From Aestuariispira insulae (GTDB taxonomy: Bacteria > Pseudomonadota > Alphaproteobacteria > UBA8366 > Aestuariispiraceae): DNA of 64,000 bases. Of this stretch, positions 18,139 through 27,190 are shown in pieces (position 1 is the first letter of the stretch; every line of letters begins with the position of its first letter). The position numbers and the translations under genes were made by a program. The stretch is from contig NZ_QRDW01000001.1 of the NCBI RefSeq assembly GCF_003385955.1, positions 1,059,854-1,123,853 on the forward strand, in the 5' to 3' direction. The notes under the pieces are model-generated. The model was not told where the DNA came from. It did no database searches and worked only from the letters and a program-made list of their open reading frames with translations.

Positions 18139-18711
18139 TTAACCGTTAGCCTTGGAAGCCGCGTCAAGCGCCTTGGTCACCGCGGCCTGATCGGCAGCAT
18201 CGCCGGACAGTTTTTCCACAGCGGCCAGAGCCACTTCGCCAGCTACATCCTTGACGCTTTTCAAAGCGGCCTCACGGGCGGCAGAGATACGTTTCTCCGC
18301 CTCTTCCGCTTTGACAGCCATGTCGGCATCAAAAGCTTCCAGACGTTTGGCCTGTTCAGCGGCAATCTCTTCGGAAGCCTTGCGCAGGACGGCCTGGGCT
18401 TCGGCACGGGCGGATGCCAGTGCTTCTTCCAGATCGGCCTGGGCCTTTTCGGCCTCTTCCTTGAGATCAGCAGCTTTCTGCAGGTCTCCGGACAGCTTCT
18501 GCTGACGGTTGGAGAGCGTTTCGCTCACCCGCGGCAGAGCCACTTTCCACATCAGCAGGAACAGGACGGCAAAAGTGACGACAAGCCAGAAGACCTGGGT
18601 CGGGTAGCTGACAGGATTCAGCTGCGGCAGACCACCCTCTGCGAGGGCGACGCCGGGCATCATGGCTGCAGCGGCTGCCGCAATCATCATACCTTTTCGT
18701 GTCTTAGCCAT
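18139..18711 (-). CDS. atpG: F0F1 ATP synthase subunit b'
   Basis: Second stalk subunit of photosynthetic and alphaproteobacterial ATP synthases, 190 residues. It has a leader-like N-terminus (AAAAAAMMPGVALAEGG), one membrane helix (VFWLVVTFAVLFLLMW) and a coiled-coil tail rich in EEAEKAQ-type repeats. It carries the PQLNPVSYPTQVFWL motif of b'. The name atpF' or atpX is also used. Thirteen bases separate it from atpF. Confidence 0.92.
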   Translation of the reverse strand: MAKTRKGMMIAAAAAAMMPGVALAEGGLPQLNPVSYPTQVFWLVVTFAVLFLLMWKVALPRVSETLSNRQQKLSGDLQKAADLKEEAEKAQADLEEALASARAEAQAVLRKASEEIAAEQAKRLEAFDADMAVKAEEAEKRISAAREAALKSVKDVAGEVALAAVEKLSGDAADQAAVTKALDAASKANG

Positions 18712-18792
18712 TTGCCGGCTCCCTAGATCAAATAGTCGTAAAAACGATTCGGGAAGCGGTCCCGTAAGAGACCGCGCCCCGGAAAATCATTC

Positions 18793-19017
18793 TTATCCGT
18801 ACAGAACCAGGAAAGCGATCAGCAGGGCGTAGAGAGCAACTGCTTCCACCAGTGCGAAGCCGAGCATGGCTTTCGGGAAGACGGACTTTTCAGAAGCCGG
18901 GTTGCGGGCGATGGCCGCAATCATGGAGGAGAAGATGTTACCGATACCGATACCAACACCGGAAAGACCGATAACAGCGAGACCAGCACCAATCAGCTTT
19001 GCAGCTTCGAGTTCCAT
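18793..19017 (-). CDS. atpE: F0F1 ATP synthase subunit c
   Basis: Proteolipid of the rotor ring, 74 residues in two membrane helices. The first carries the Gly-rich [10 protein letters not shown] packing motif. The polar loop is ARNP. The ion-binding carboxylate is Glu in [13 protein letters not shown], with no obvious extra Na+ ligands, so proton coupling is likely. Strong initiation region; codon use suits high expression. Confidence 0.97.
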   Translation of the reverse strand: MELEAAKLIGAGLAVIGLSGVGIGIGNIFSSMIAAIARNPASEKSVFPKAMLGFALVEAVALYALLIAFLVLYG

Positions 19018-19107
19018 TTTACTATCCTTTTCAGATCTGTTTGACCGGCGGGGGATGGTTTATGGCCCACCGGTCAGGTTGAACTTTTTAATAACGGATT
19101 ACGTTAC

Positions 19108-19854
19108 TTAGTGGAGATGCAGTGCATCATTGAGATACAGGCACGTCAGTACGGTAAATACATAGGCCTGCAGGAAGGCTACCAGGACTTCAAACCCTGT
19201 CAGCGCAACATCCATGATCAGCGGGGCAACACCGAAGAAGCCCAGCGGAACGATAAACCCGGCAAACACCTTCATCATGGTGTGGCCTGCCATCATGTTC
19301 GCAAACAGACGAATGGACATGGAGACAGGGCGGGAGAGGTAAGAGATGATTTCGATCGGCACCATGATCGGGATCATGAAGGCCGGAACGCCGGAGGGCA
19401 CGAAGAAGCTGAAGAAATGCAGCCCGTGCTTGGCGATGCCGACCAGGGTCACGCCCACAAACACAAACACCGCCATCACAGCCGTCACAATGATGTGGCT
19501 GGTGAAGGTGAAGCTGTAGGGCAGCAGACCCATCAGGTTGCCGAACAGAACAAACATGAAGAGCGAGAAGATGAACGGGAAGAAGCGGCGGCCTTCGTCG
19601 CCTGCATTATCCCGGATCATGCCGCTGATGAATTCGTAAGAGGCTTCGGCCATGGACTGCCAGGCGCCGGGCACCATTTCCCGTTTGCGCATGCCCAACA
19701 CCATGAAAATGGTGATGGCTGCAACCGTGATCACCATCCAAAGCGCGGAGTTGGTGAAAACGTAGGGAGATTGCTCGGCCAGCGAAACACCTGCTTCACC
19801 ACCGATTGCTTTAATTTCAAACTGAGCTAATGGACCAGCCACGCTAAACCCCAC
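19108..19854 (-). CDS. atpB: F0F1 ATP synthase subunit a
   Basis: Stator proton-channel subunit, 248 residues with five to six membrane spans. The essential arginine is in the SMSIRLFANMMAGHTMM helix, and the C-terminal VLVAFLQAYVFTVLTCLYLNDALHLH is the family end. It lies between atpI and atpE. Confidence 0.96.
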   Translation of the reverse strand: MGFSVAGPLAQFEIKAIGGEAGVSLAEQSPYVFTNSALWMVITVAAITIFMVLGMRKREMVPGAWQSMAEASYEFISGMIRDNAGDEGRRFFPFIFSLFMFVLFGNLMGLLPYSFTFTSHIIVTAVMAVFVFVGVTLVGIAKHGLHFFSFFVPSGVPAFMIPIMVPIEIISYLSRPVSMSIRLFANMMAGHTMMKVFAGFIVPLGFFGVAPLIMDVALTGFEVLVAFLQAYVFTVLTCLYLNDALHLH

Positions 19855-19890
19855 CTCAAGTAATAGTTCACAGATAAGACCCCGACCAGC

Positions 19891-20271
19891 TTAACGCCGG
19901 TTGGGATCGCTCTCGTCTTTGTCGCCTTCTTCCCCGTCGGCCGGGTGATATCCGACTGCGCTATCGTAGCCAAGGGCCGCGCGATAGACATTCATGATAC
20001 CTGAGGCCGCCCCCAGGAAGAAAAAGGCGATCATGAACCACGGGCCGGTCTCCAGCCAGCGATCCAGGAAATACCCTATTCCAACACCGATCATCAAAGC
20101 CGCGACAAGTTCCGTCCCAAGACGGATGGCAAATGAAAGCCCCCGGGCCTGGTCACCGTTTCCGCGATCCTTGCCGAGTTTTTGACGCTGGCTCAGCCCG
20201 GCATGATCTTTTGCCGCCCTGATTTTTGCGTCCAACTCGTCCAAGGAGGGCTTTTTTCCGCCCTCGGTCAT
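19891..20271 (-). CDS. atpI: F0F1 ATP synthase assembly protein AtpI
   Basis: Membrane protein with an AtpZ/AtpI domain: soluble N-terminus, then two spans (AIRLGTELVAALMIGVGIGY and WFMIAFFFLGAASGIMNVY). It helps c-ring assembly in related bacteria. The start is Met at 20271 (MTEGGKKPSLDELDAKI), giving 126 residues. The longer reading to 20355 adds a basic, non-conserved leader. First gene of the operon; the promoter should lie in 20272-20350. Confidence 0.88.
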   Translation of the reverse strand: MTEGGKKPSLDELDAKIRAAKDHAGLSQRQKLGKDRGNGDQARGLSFAIRLGTELVAALMIGVGIGYFLDRWLETGPWFMIAFFFLGAASGIMNVYRAALGYDSAVGYHPADGEEGDKDESDPNRR

Positions 20272-20482
20272 GGTTCCCCGTGCACTCCTGCCTGCCGCGC
20301 CGTAAAAGCGCTGAAATTCGCCGCGCACATTAAAGAGGCGCTTGCCGCAAGTCAAGCTGACTCACACTGCCAATTTCACTCTGCTGCCGAAGCCGTGCCG
20401 GAGGGTCCAAAGTCCCGGTTCGTCCGATTGTCCGGCATTAAATTTTTGGTAGCAAATATCCTCTATGCTGGAAGATGTTATG

Positions 20483-20498
20483 GGCGGGTGCGCCCGCC
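20483..20498 (+). promoter_or_regulatory. Hairpin in the leader of the RsbW-like ATPase gene
   Basis: GGCGGG (20483-20488) and CCCGCC (20493-20498) pair around TGCG, 29 bp before the start codon. It could influence translation; no T tract follows. Confidence 0.3.
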
Positions 20499-20527
20499 TG
20501 TCAGGGAAGAAAAAGACGGTCCGGTAG

Positions 20528-21520
20528 ATGCTCAGGACGATCCTGTTGGTTTTGGAAGATACAGCGGCACGTGAGCGGTTGAACAAGCTGATCACGGAGT
20601 GGGGCTATTTTGTGATTCCCGTCTTTGTGCCGGGTGAACTGCCGACCTTCATCGAAAAATGCAATCCGGATGCCGTGCTGGCCAACGGATTTCTGGTCAA
20701 TAAAGAGCCAGATTGCCTCGCCCGCCTGACCAGGCTATGGGAACGACAAAATCTAAAAGCGGATTTCATCTATCTGGAGGGGCATCAATGCGCGCCCGCC
20801 TACCCCCCCAATAACCTGCCGCCTTTTTTTACCGGGCGCGCCTTCATCGATGACGACAAAAGCCTGCTGCGCGCCTTGAGCGAGGTATTCTCTCTGGCCC
20901 CCCTGCCCAAACGGCGCACCGGCGCGGAACTGACCCAGATATTCAGGATGCTGCAAACCCCCGACGGTGAAAACTTCCTGGATTTCGATCTGGAACAGGA
21001 TGTGACGGAAGGGTTGGAGCGGGTCGGCAAACTGATCGAAAATCCGACCGACCGGCTGAACGAACAGGATCAGGCGGAATTCAAGGTTCAGACCCTCTCC
21101 GAGGCCGAAAATGTTGCCTCGGCGATCGCCAATGTTTGTCCCGATCCGGTCATGGCAGGTCTCGGGCTCCGGGAATTGATGATCAATGCGATCGAACATG
21201 GCAATCTGGGCATCAGCCATGCTGAGAAAGCCCAGCTGGTGCGGGAAGCGACCTGGGAGCAGGAAATAAAGCGCAGGCTGGGTCTGGCTGAAAACCGCGA
21301 AAAATATGTCCAGGTGGAATTTGAGCGCCGGAACGACCGGATCATTGTTGAAATCCGGGATCAGGGCAAAGGCTTTGATTGGCGGATCTATATGGATTCC
21401 GTCATGAACCCGTCATTAAAACCTCATGGGCGCGGCATTTCCATTGCAACCCTCATCGCATTTGATAGTGTGGAATATAAAGGCCGGGGCAATGAGGTCC
21501 AGGTCATGATAAAATGTTGA
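20528..21520 (+). CDS. Pseudo-receiver plus RsbW-type ATP-binding protein
   Basis: Predicted signalling protein of 330 residues. Residues 1-125 resemble a response-regulator receiver (acidic pair Glu10-Asp11), but the phospho-acceptor position in PDAVLANGF is Asn53. After a linker, residues about 190-330 form a GHKL ATPase of the anti-sigma-factor kind: N-box GLRELMINAIEHGN, G1 DQGKGFDW, G2 HGRGI. This layout suggests a partner-switching kinase or binding protein rather than a sensor kinase, since no HisKA domain exists. No sigma factor or PP2C phosphatase is adjacent. The next gene starts 18 bp downstream and may be co-transcribed. Confidence 0.75.
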   Translation: MLRTILLVLEDTAARERLNKLITEWGYFVIPVFVPGELPTFIEKCNPDAVLANGFLVNKEPDCLARLTRLWERQNLKADFIYLEGHQCAPAYPPNNLPPFFTGRAFIDDDKSLLRALSEVFSLAPLPKRRTGAELTQIFRMLQTPDGENFLDFDLEQDVTEGLERVGKLIENPTDRLNEQDQAEFKVQTLSEAENVASAIANVCPDPVMAGLGLRELMINAIEHGNLGISHAEKAQLVREATWEQEIKRRLGLAENREKYVQVEFERRNDRIIVEIRDQGKGFDWRIYMDSVMNPSLKPHGRGISIATLIAFDSVEYKGRGNEVQVMIKC

Positions 21521-21538
21521 ATTTCCAGTTCAAATATC

Positions 21539-22132
21539 ATGAGCACAGCAAATATTAGACGCGTGTTTCTCGGCCTTGCCGCCGCCGTTTTCCTGCAGGC
21601 ACCGGGCCTGGCCCAGGCCAAGCTGTTCCTGTCCCAGGGGACCGATCCGCGCACCAAGAAAGAATATAGCGGGGTTGCGATCCTCTCGGAAGACAAGCGC
21701 GCGCAGCTGCATTTCCAGTGCAATCCGACCAATTCGGTGCCGCGAATCATCTTCAACAACCTGGAACCGCTGGCCGAGCTTTCCCTACCCTTCAAATTTT
21801 TCTACCAGATCGATGACAACGATGTTTATTGGCATTATTTCCTGGTGGAAAACGATCCCAAACGCGGCACTTTTTATGTCCGCCACACCGAGATTTACAA
21901 CGAGCGCTTCGGGGTCGCACCGGAATTCATCGACCAGCAGACAGGCCTGGTTTCCCTCGCTTTTCGCGGCTGGGTCGATGCCATCCATCATTCATTGGTG
22001 GAGGAATTCATGGAAGGCAGCTTTGCCAAGGTCCAGGTGGTCGATGACAAGGACCAACCCCATGACTTCACCTTCGACCTAAAAGGGTTCGGCAAGCTGG
22101 CCAAAGAGCGTATGGATTGTTTGGAGCCGTGA
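21539..22132 (+). CDS. Exported protein of unknown function
   Basis: 197-residue protein with a signal peptide (VFLGLAAAVFLQAPGLAQA). The mature part is mixed alpha/beta, rich in aromatic and charged residues, with two cysteines (one in QCNP, one in MDCLEP at the C-terminus) that could form a disulfide. I do not recognise the family. No strong Shine-Dalgarno is visible, so coupling to the upstream ATPase gene is plausible. Confidence 0.6.
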   Translation: MSTANIRRVFLGLAAAVFLQAPGLAQAKLFLSQGTDPRTKKEYSGVAILSEDKRAQLHFQCNPTNSVPRIIFNNLEPLAELSLPFKFFYQIDDNDVYWHYFLVENDPKRGTFYVRHTEIYNERFGVAPEFIDQQTGLVSLAFRGWVDAIHHSLVEEFMEGSFAKVQVVDDKDQPHDFTFDLKGFGKLAKERMDCLEP

Positions 22133-22229
22133 CGGCGACTGAACCCATCCATTGATTTTTATTTCCGGCAACGTTGCTTACTGCCCGGGATCCAGGGCAA
22201 CGGAACTCCGCTTGCCGGACAATAAAACG

Positions 22230-25200
22230 TTAACCCGCGTCCCGGAAGGCCACAGCCTGCCTGAGATCGACCGAAACCAGCTGGCTGACGCCGCGTTCGG
22301 CCATGGTGACACCGAACAGGCGGTCAACGCGTGCCATGGTCATGCGATGATGAGTGACCACCAGGAACCTTGTGGTGCCGGCATTGGACATTTCTTCCAG
22401 CATGCGGCAGAAGCGATCCACATTGGCGTCATCCAGCGGCGCATCCACCTCATCGAGCACGCAGATCGGGGCCGGATTGGTCAGAAAGACCGCAAAGAGG
22501 AGGGACAGCGCGGTCAGCGCCTGCTCCCCGCCAGAGAGCAGCGACATGATCTGCATGCGCTTGCCCGGCGGGGATGCCATGATCTCCAGCCCCGCCTGCA
22601 GCGGATCCTCCGCCTCGGTCAGCTTCAATTCCGCCTCGCCGCCGCCGAACAGTTTCACGAACAATTCCTTGAAATGCTCGTTCACTTCCTCAAACGCCTT
22701 CAACAGGCGTTCGCGCCCTTCACGATTGAGCGCCGAAATGCCCTGGCGCAGGCGCTGGATCGCGTTGATCAGGTCATCCCGCTCGGTATTCATCGAGGTG
22801 ATTTTCTCTTCCAGCTCGGCCGCTTCCTGTTCGGCACGCAGGTTGACCGCCCCCATATTCTCCCGCTCGCGGGACAGGCGTTCCAGCCTCGCTTCCACCT
22901 CGCCCTTGGGCGGCAGTTCCTCGCCTTCCTCTATGCCGCCTTCGTGCAAAACATCCTTCGGAAAACAGCCCAGCTTTTCCTTGATCCGCTCGGTCACATT
23001 GTCGGCGGCCTGCTGGGCCTGTTCCACCTCGGCCTGGCGGCGCACGCGCAATTCCCGGGCCTCCGCCAGCAGATGCTCGGCATCTTTCAGCGCCCGGTCC
23101 GCATCCATCTGGGTGCGTTCCGCCTCCGACAATTTGTCGGCAACCGTGTTGCGCTTCACCTCCGCTTCCTGGATCGCATCCAGTAGCACCATGCGCTGTT
23201 CGGCGATTTCCTCGGGCCGCGCCTCCAGCCGTTCCTTTTCCTCCGCCGCCTCTTCCATGCGCTGGCTCAGTTCTTCTGTGCGGTTCCCCGCGCCCCCGGC
23301 CCGGTCGCGCCAGGATTGCTCTTCAACCTCAATGGCACTCAGGCGCATCTGGCGGGTTTCCGCCTCCCGGTGTACCCTGTCATAGGCGCTGCGCCGCTCC
23401 ACCTCGATGGTACGCAATTCTGCCAGATTGGCGCGCAGCTGATTCAACCGGTCCCAGGCCGCCTGGGTATCTTCCAACCCTTCCAGCCCTTCTCGTGCGG
23501 ATACTGCCTGTTCCTCGGTTTCCTCGATCTCCGCCTTAGTGCGCTCGGTATTTTCCTCCACCGCGACCACCCGGGACTTTGCCGCCGCCGCCCGGCTGGC
23601 AAGGGCGGAATAGGCCTGACGGGCTTCATTCACCTTGGCAAAGCTTTCCTGCTGGCGCAGGCGGATCTCGCGCAGCCCTTCTTCGGAGGCGGCCTCAACC
23701 TCGCCGGCAGCCTGAAATGCTTGCTGCGCCTCCTCAACTTCGGCTTCAGCCTGCAGGCGGATCTCTTCCTGGCGGTTTTCCATTTCCGCCTTCAAACCTT
23801 CAAGCTCTTCTTCCGCACTAGCCTTTTTCTGTTCCAGGCCCTCCGCCGCCGCGCCAAGCTCCAGTCTCAACTCACTCAGCCGGTTCTGCTGTTCCAGTCG
23901 CTGGGCCGCACTGGTTGGCGCACCTTCCTGAATGACAAACCCATCCCAGCGCCACAGGCCGCCATCCCGGCTGACCAAACGCTGGCCCTGGCCCAGATCG
24001 CCCTGCAGTTTTGCTGCCTCTTTCGCGCCGGCCACCACCCCGATCTGGGCCAGCCTCCGGTTCAGCGCCGCCGGGCCATGGACAAATTTCGTCAGCGGCT
24101 CAGCCCCCTTGGGCAGCCCCATCGCCCCATTTTGCGGCGGCAGTTCGGTCCAATACATGGGATCAGCCGCATCCATCGACGCCGTCAGATCATCCCCCAG
24201 CGCCACACCCAGCGCTTTTTCATAACCAGGCTCCACATCCAGAATATCCGTGATCGGGCTATTGCTGGTGAGGTCGGCCCCTTCTACCAAGGCTGCCAGG
24301 GCTTTTTCTTCCGCAGCCAGGGCGGAATATTGGTTTTCCACCGCCCGGATTTCCTCGCGGATACGTTCTTCATTGACCCGGAACTGGTCCCTTGCCGCCC
24401 GGGTTTGACGCTCGGCATTGACCCGCGAAGCATTTTCCACCTGCTGGAAGGTTATACGCGCCTGTTTTTCCGCTGCTGCCGCCTGGCTATGCGCTTCCTC
24501 CATTTCATCCAGCTGCGCCTGAACATGGGCCAGGGCTTCTTCCGCTGCGGCCACCGCCTCTTCGGCGATCTCCAATTCGGATACCGCATCCATATCGGCA
24601 GCCAGCCCCTGCTTCTCTTCGGCCAGCTCCGCCAGCCGCGCCTGTAGGCGCTCCATCCGCGAAACCGCCTGTTCAGCCTGGCGCTGATAGGCGGTGCGCT
24701 GAGCCTCCAGGCCCGCCACCTCTTCGGTCAGCCGGTTCAATTCCTCTTCCCGGGTCGCCACCTCCTCGGATGCGGTTTGCATCTGCTCGCGCAATTCCTC
24801 AACCATATCCTGCTGACTGTCCTGGTTGGCCGCCAGGTCCTCGCGTTCCGCCACCAGACGTTCCAGGGCAATGGCCGCATCATGGGCCAGCGCCTGTTCG
24901 CGTTCCCTATCCATTGCCATCTGGCGCAGCCGGTTTTCCAGATCCAGTTTGGCCTGCTGGATACGGCTTTCTTCGTTGGTCAGCTCGCGCTCGGCCAGCA
25001 TCAGCCGCTGCAACTCCGCCGCGGCTTCCGCTTCGGCCCGGCGCATTTCAGGGAGGATTTCTGATGTTTTCACCTGAGCGGCAGAGCCACTGGCCACGAC
25101 CCGGGTGCGCTCCTCGACGATGCCTTCCACTTCACCAAGCGCAGTGCCTGCCTGTGCCAGCGCTTCTTTTGCCTCTTGCCAGCGCTGATGCAGCAGGATC

Positions 25201-25889
25201 GCATCAAATCGACGAATCTGTTCAGAGAGACGGCGATAGCGGTTGGCTTGCCTGGCCTGGCGCTGCAGGCCCTGATTCTGGGTATCCAGCGCCCGGATCA
25301 CATCTTCCAGCCGCTCCAGGTTGGTTTCCGCGGCGCGCAGGCGCAATTCCGCCTCATGGCGCCTGGAATGCAGGCCACGGATGCCGGCGGCCTCTTCCAA
25401 CAGGGTTCGGCGTTCCGCCGGTTTCGCACCAATCAGGGCCCCGACGCGCCCCTGGCTGACAATGGCGGTTGAGTTGGCGCCGCTGGCCATGTCGGCAAAC
25501 AGCAATTGCACGTCGCGCGCCCTGACATCCCGGCCGTTGATCCGGTAGGCCGAGCCCCGGCCCCGTTCGATCCGGCGGGTGATTTCCAATTCATCGGCAT
25601 CATTGAAGGCGGGTGGCGCAGTCCGGTCGCCATTGTCGAGGACCACTGACACTTCGGCCAGGTTGCGCGCGGGCCGGTTAGAGGATCCGCCAAAGATGAC
25701 ATCATCCATATCCTTGCCACGCATGCGCTTGGCAGAGGTTTCCCCCATTACCCAACGCAGGCTTTCAATCACATTGGATTTGCCGCAGCCGTTCGGCCCG
25801 ACGACGCCCGTGAGTCCCGGATCGATCAGAAGCTCGCTCTGATCTGCAAAGGATTTAAATCCGGAAACCTTCAGCTTTTTGAACTGCAC
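22230..25889 (-). CDS. smc: Chromosome segregation protein SMC
   Basis: Condensin ATPase of 1219 residues that organises and segregates the chromosome. It has an N-terminal Walker A (GVVGPNGCGKSNV), two long coiled-coil arms (heptad-like Glu/Ala/Arg-rich runs), a central hinge (about residues 500-640, with DILDVEPGYEKALGVALGDDL) and a C-terminal head with the LLSGGEQALTALSLLFAVF signature and Walker B CVLDEVDAPLDDANVDRF. The start is a GTG at 25889 (VQFKKLKVSGFKSF). scpA/scpB are not in the window. It is followed upstream by a thioredoxin-like gene and a DUF721 gene, a common alphaproteobacterial order. Confidence 0.97.
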   Translation of the reverse strand: MQFKKLKVSGFKSFADQSELLIDPGLTGVVGPNGCGKSNVIESLRWVMGETSAKRMRGKDMDDVIFGGSSNRPARNLAEVSVVLDNGDRTAPPAFNDADELEITRRIERGRGSAYRINGRDVRARDVQLLFADMASGANSTAIVSQGRVGALIGAKPAERRTLLEEAAGIRGLHSRRHEAELRLRAAETNLERLEDVIRALDTQNQGLQRQARQANRYRRLSEQIRRFDAILLHQRWQEAKEALAQAGTALGEVEGIVEERTRVVASGSAAQVKTSEILPEMRRAEAEAAAELQRLMLAERELTNEESRIQQAKLDLENRLRQMAMDREREQALAHDAAIALERLVAEREDLAANQDSQQDMVEELREQMQTASEEVATREEELNRLTEEVAGLEAQRTAYQRQAEQAVSRMERLQARLAELAEEKQGLAADMDAVSELEIAEEAVAAAEEALAHVQAQLDEMEEAHSQAAAAEKQARITFQQVENASRVNAERQTRAARDQFRVNEERIREEIRAVENQYSALAAEEKALAALVEGADLTSNSPITDILDVEPGYEKALGVALGDDLTASMDAADPMYWTELPPQNGAMGLPKGAEPLTKFVHGPAALNRRLAQIGVVAGAKEAAKLQGDLGQGQRLVSRDGGLWRWDGFVIQEGAPTSAAQRLEQQNRLSELRLELGAAAEGLEQKKASAEEELEGLKAEMENRQEEIRLQAEAEVEEAQQAFQAAGEVEAASEEGLREIRLRQQESFAKVNEARQAYSALASRAAAAKSRVVAVEENTERTKAEIEETEEQAVSAREGLEGLEDTQAAWDRLNQLRANLAELRTIEVERRSAYDRVHREAETRQMRLSAIEVEEQSWRDRAGGAGNRTEELSQRMEEAAEEKERLEARPEEIAEQRMVLLDAIQEAEVKRNTVADKLSEAERTQMDADRALKDAEHLLAEARELRVRRQAEVEQAQQAADNVTERIKEKLGCFPKDVLHEGGIEEGEELPPKGEVEARLERLSRERENMGAVNLRAEQEAAELEEKITSMNTERDDLINAIQRLRQGISALNREGRERLLKAFEEVNEHFKELFVKLFGGGEAELKLTEAEDPLQAGLEIMASPPGKRMQIMSLLSGGEQALTALSLLFAVFLTNPAPICVLDEVDAPLDDANVDRFCRMLEEMSNAGTTRFLVVTHHRMTMARVDRLFGVTMAERGVSQLVSVDLRQAVAFRDAG

Positions 25890-25913
25890 GGGCGTCCCAT
25901 ATGTGGTTGCGGT

Positions 25914-26516
25914 TTACTCTTCCAAGTATTTTTCCAAGATCTCGTCAAAGGCCTCAATGCCTTCGGCACCGGAAATCTTGTCTTCGCCGTTGATGATGAA
26001 GGACGGGGTTGCATCCACTTTGTAAACCCGGCTGCCTTCAACATAGGATTTCAGCACCCCATCGCGAACAGCCTTGTCATCCACACAGGCGGCAAATTTG
26101 CTTTCACTGACCCCGGCCAGTTTTCCAAGCTTAATCAGATAAGCATCCGGATTTTCTTCCCATGCCCAGCTTTCCTGCTGTTTGAAAAGGACGTCCAGGA
26201 ACTGGAAATAGCGGCTCGGTGCCACACAGCGCGCCAACATGGCCGCCCGCAGAGCTTTGCCACCGATGGGATAATCCTTGTAAACAAGCTTTACCTTGCC
26301 GGTGTCGATATATTTCTCTTTCAGCAGGGGCAGCGTGTTTTTATGGAAACTTGCACAATGCGGGCATGTCAGCGACGAAAATTCCATTATCGTCACCGGC
26401 GCATTGGGATCCCCCAAAACCCGGTCACCCGGCACCGCCAGAGGCGTTTCGGTTTCCTGAGCCTGTGCCATGGCACCGATCAGACAGAAAAACAGAACAG
26501 ACAAGATACGTCGCAT
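25914..26516 (-). CDS. Periplasmic DsbA-like thiol-disulfide protein
   Basis: Secreted thioredoxin-fold protein of 200 residues. A signal peptide (LFFCLIGAMAQAQ) is followed by the thioredoxin strand and the active-site CPHC (SSLTCPHCASFH), then a helical insertion and the cis-Pro region VDATPSFIINGE. It resembles the DsbA/DsbG-like group often found before smc in alphaproteobacteria. I chose ATG 26516 because GGGGA lies five bases upstream; an ATG four codons earlier lacks a ribosome site. An extra Cys pair (ARCVAP, AACVDD) may form a structural disulfide. Confidence 0.88.
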   Translation of the reverse strand: MRRILSVLFFCLIGAMAQAQETETPLAVPGDRVLGDPNAPVTIMEFSSLTCPHCASFHKNTLPLLKEKYIDTGKVKLVYKDYPIGGKALRAAMLARCVAPSRYFQFLDVLFKQQESWAWEENPDAYLIKLGKLAGVSESKFAACVDDKAVRDGVLKSYVEGSRVYKVDATPSFIINGEDKISGAEGIEAFDEILEKYLEE

Positions 26517-26597
26517 AATAGTCCCCATTTTGAGGTTCTGGATAAAAGTTTGCTGGGTAGGCTTTCAGAGAGTCAAGGATTGCCACTACATTTGAAG

Positions 26598-27143
26598 TTA
26601 ATGACCATCCTTTGTGGCTTTTTTGCGGCGCAGGACACTTTCCCCCAGACGTCGCAAAATCTCACGGAATTCAGGGTCTTCCACATCCCCAAGCTCTTCG
26701 TCAAGGACTTTGAGGTCGGTTTTTGAGGCCGGTGGCAGATTTCGGCGCCGCGGCGGCAATTTCACCTCGTCTTTGCGAATCGGTGCCTGGATCAATTTGA
26801 TTTTTGAAACCGCCCCATATCCGAAATGGCCGTTGATCCGGTCCAGAACGACCGGCTCCATATGCTGCATTTCTGTGGCCAGCGGCCCGGTCACACGGAC
26901 ATAGAGCGTCCCCCCCATCCGCTGCCCTTTCGGAAAGACAAGGCGCACCGGCTGGGACTGATCCGCCAGCCCCTGGCCGACAATTTTTTCCCAATCCGTG
27001 ATCACGGATGTATGCGCAAACCCATGCTTGCCCAGCGCCCGGCGTGTCAGCCCCGGAATCATTGAACCAATGGTTTTCATGCCCCCGCCACGGCGCTGTT
27101 TCTGGCCTTTTTGCGAAGATCCGGGTTTTCTGGCTGCCGCCAT
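26598..27143 (-). CDS. DUF721 (DciA-like) protein
   Basis: 181-residue basic protein. The DUF721 core is seen as ALGKHGFAHTSVITDWEKIVGQGLADQSQPVRL and GTLYVRVTGPLATEMQHMEPVVLDRINGHFGY. DUF721 proteins include DciA, which helps load the replicative helicase in bacteria lacking DnaC. The charged C-terminal tail (PPRRRNLPP...LRRKKATKDGH) is lineage specific. Its place between mutY (divergent) and the dsbA-smc pair is the usual alphaproteobacterial arrangement. The helicase-loader role is inferred from the family. Confidence 0.8.
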   Translation of the reverse strand: MAAARKPGSSQKGQKQRRGGGMKTIGSMIPGLTRRALGKHGFAHTSVITDWEKIVGQGLADQSQPVRLVFPKGQRMGGTLYVRVTGPLATEMQHMEPVVLDRINGHFGYGAVSKIKLIQAPIRKDEVKLPPRRRNLPPASKTDLKVLDEELGDVEDPEFREILRRLGESVLRRKKATKDGH

Positions 27144-27190
27144 GACAAGAACTCTTTTCGAAGAATAGAAGTCCCTATATGTAAATCAGC

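Noticed and set aside
22152-24647. Long plus-strand open frames across smc
   Set aside because: Antisense to the conserved SMC coiled-coil arms; composition is typical of shadow frames.
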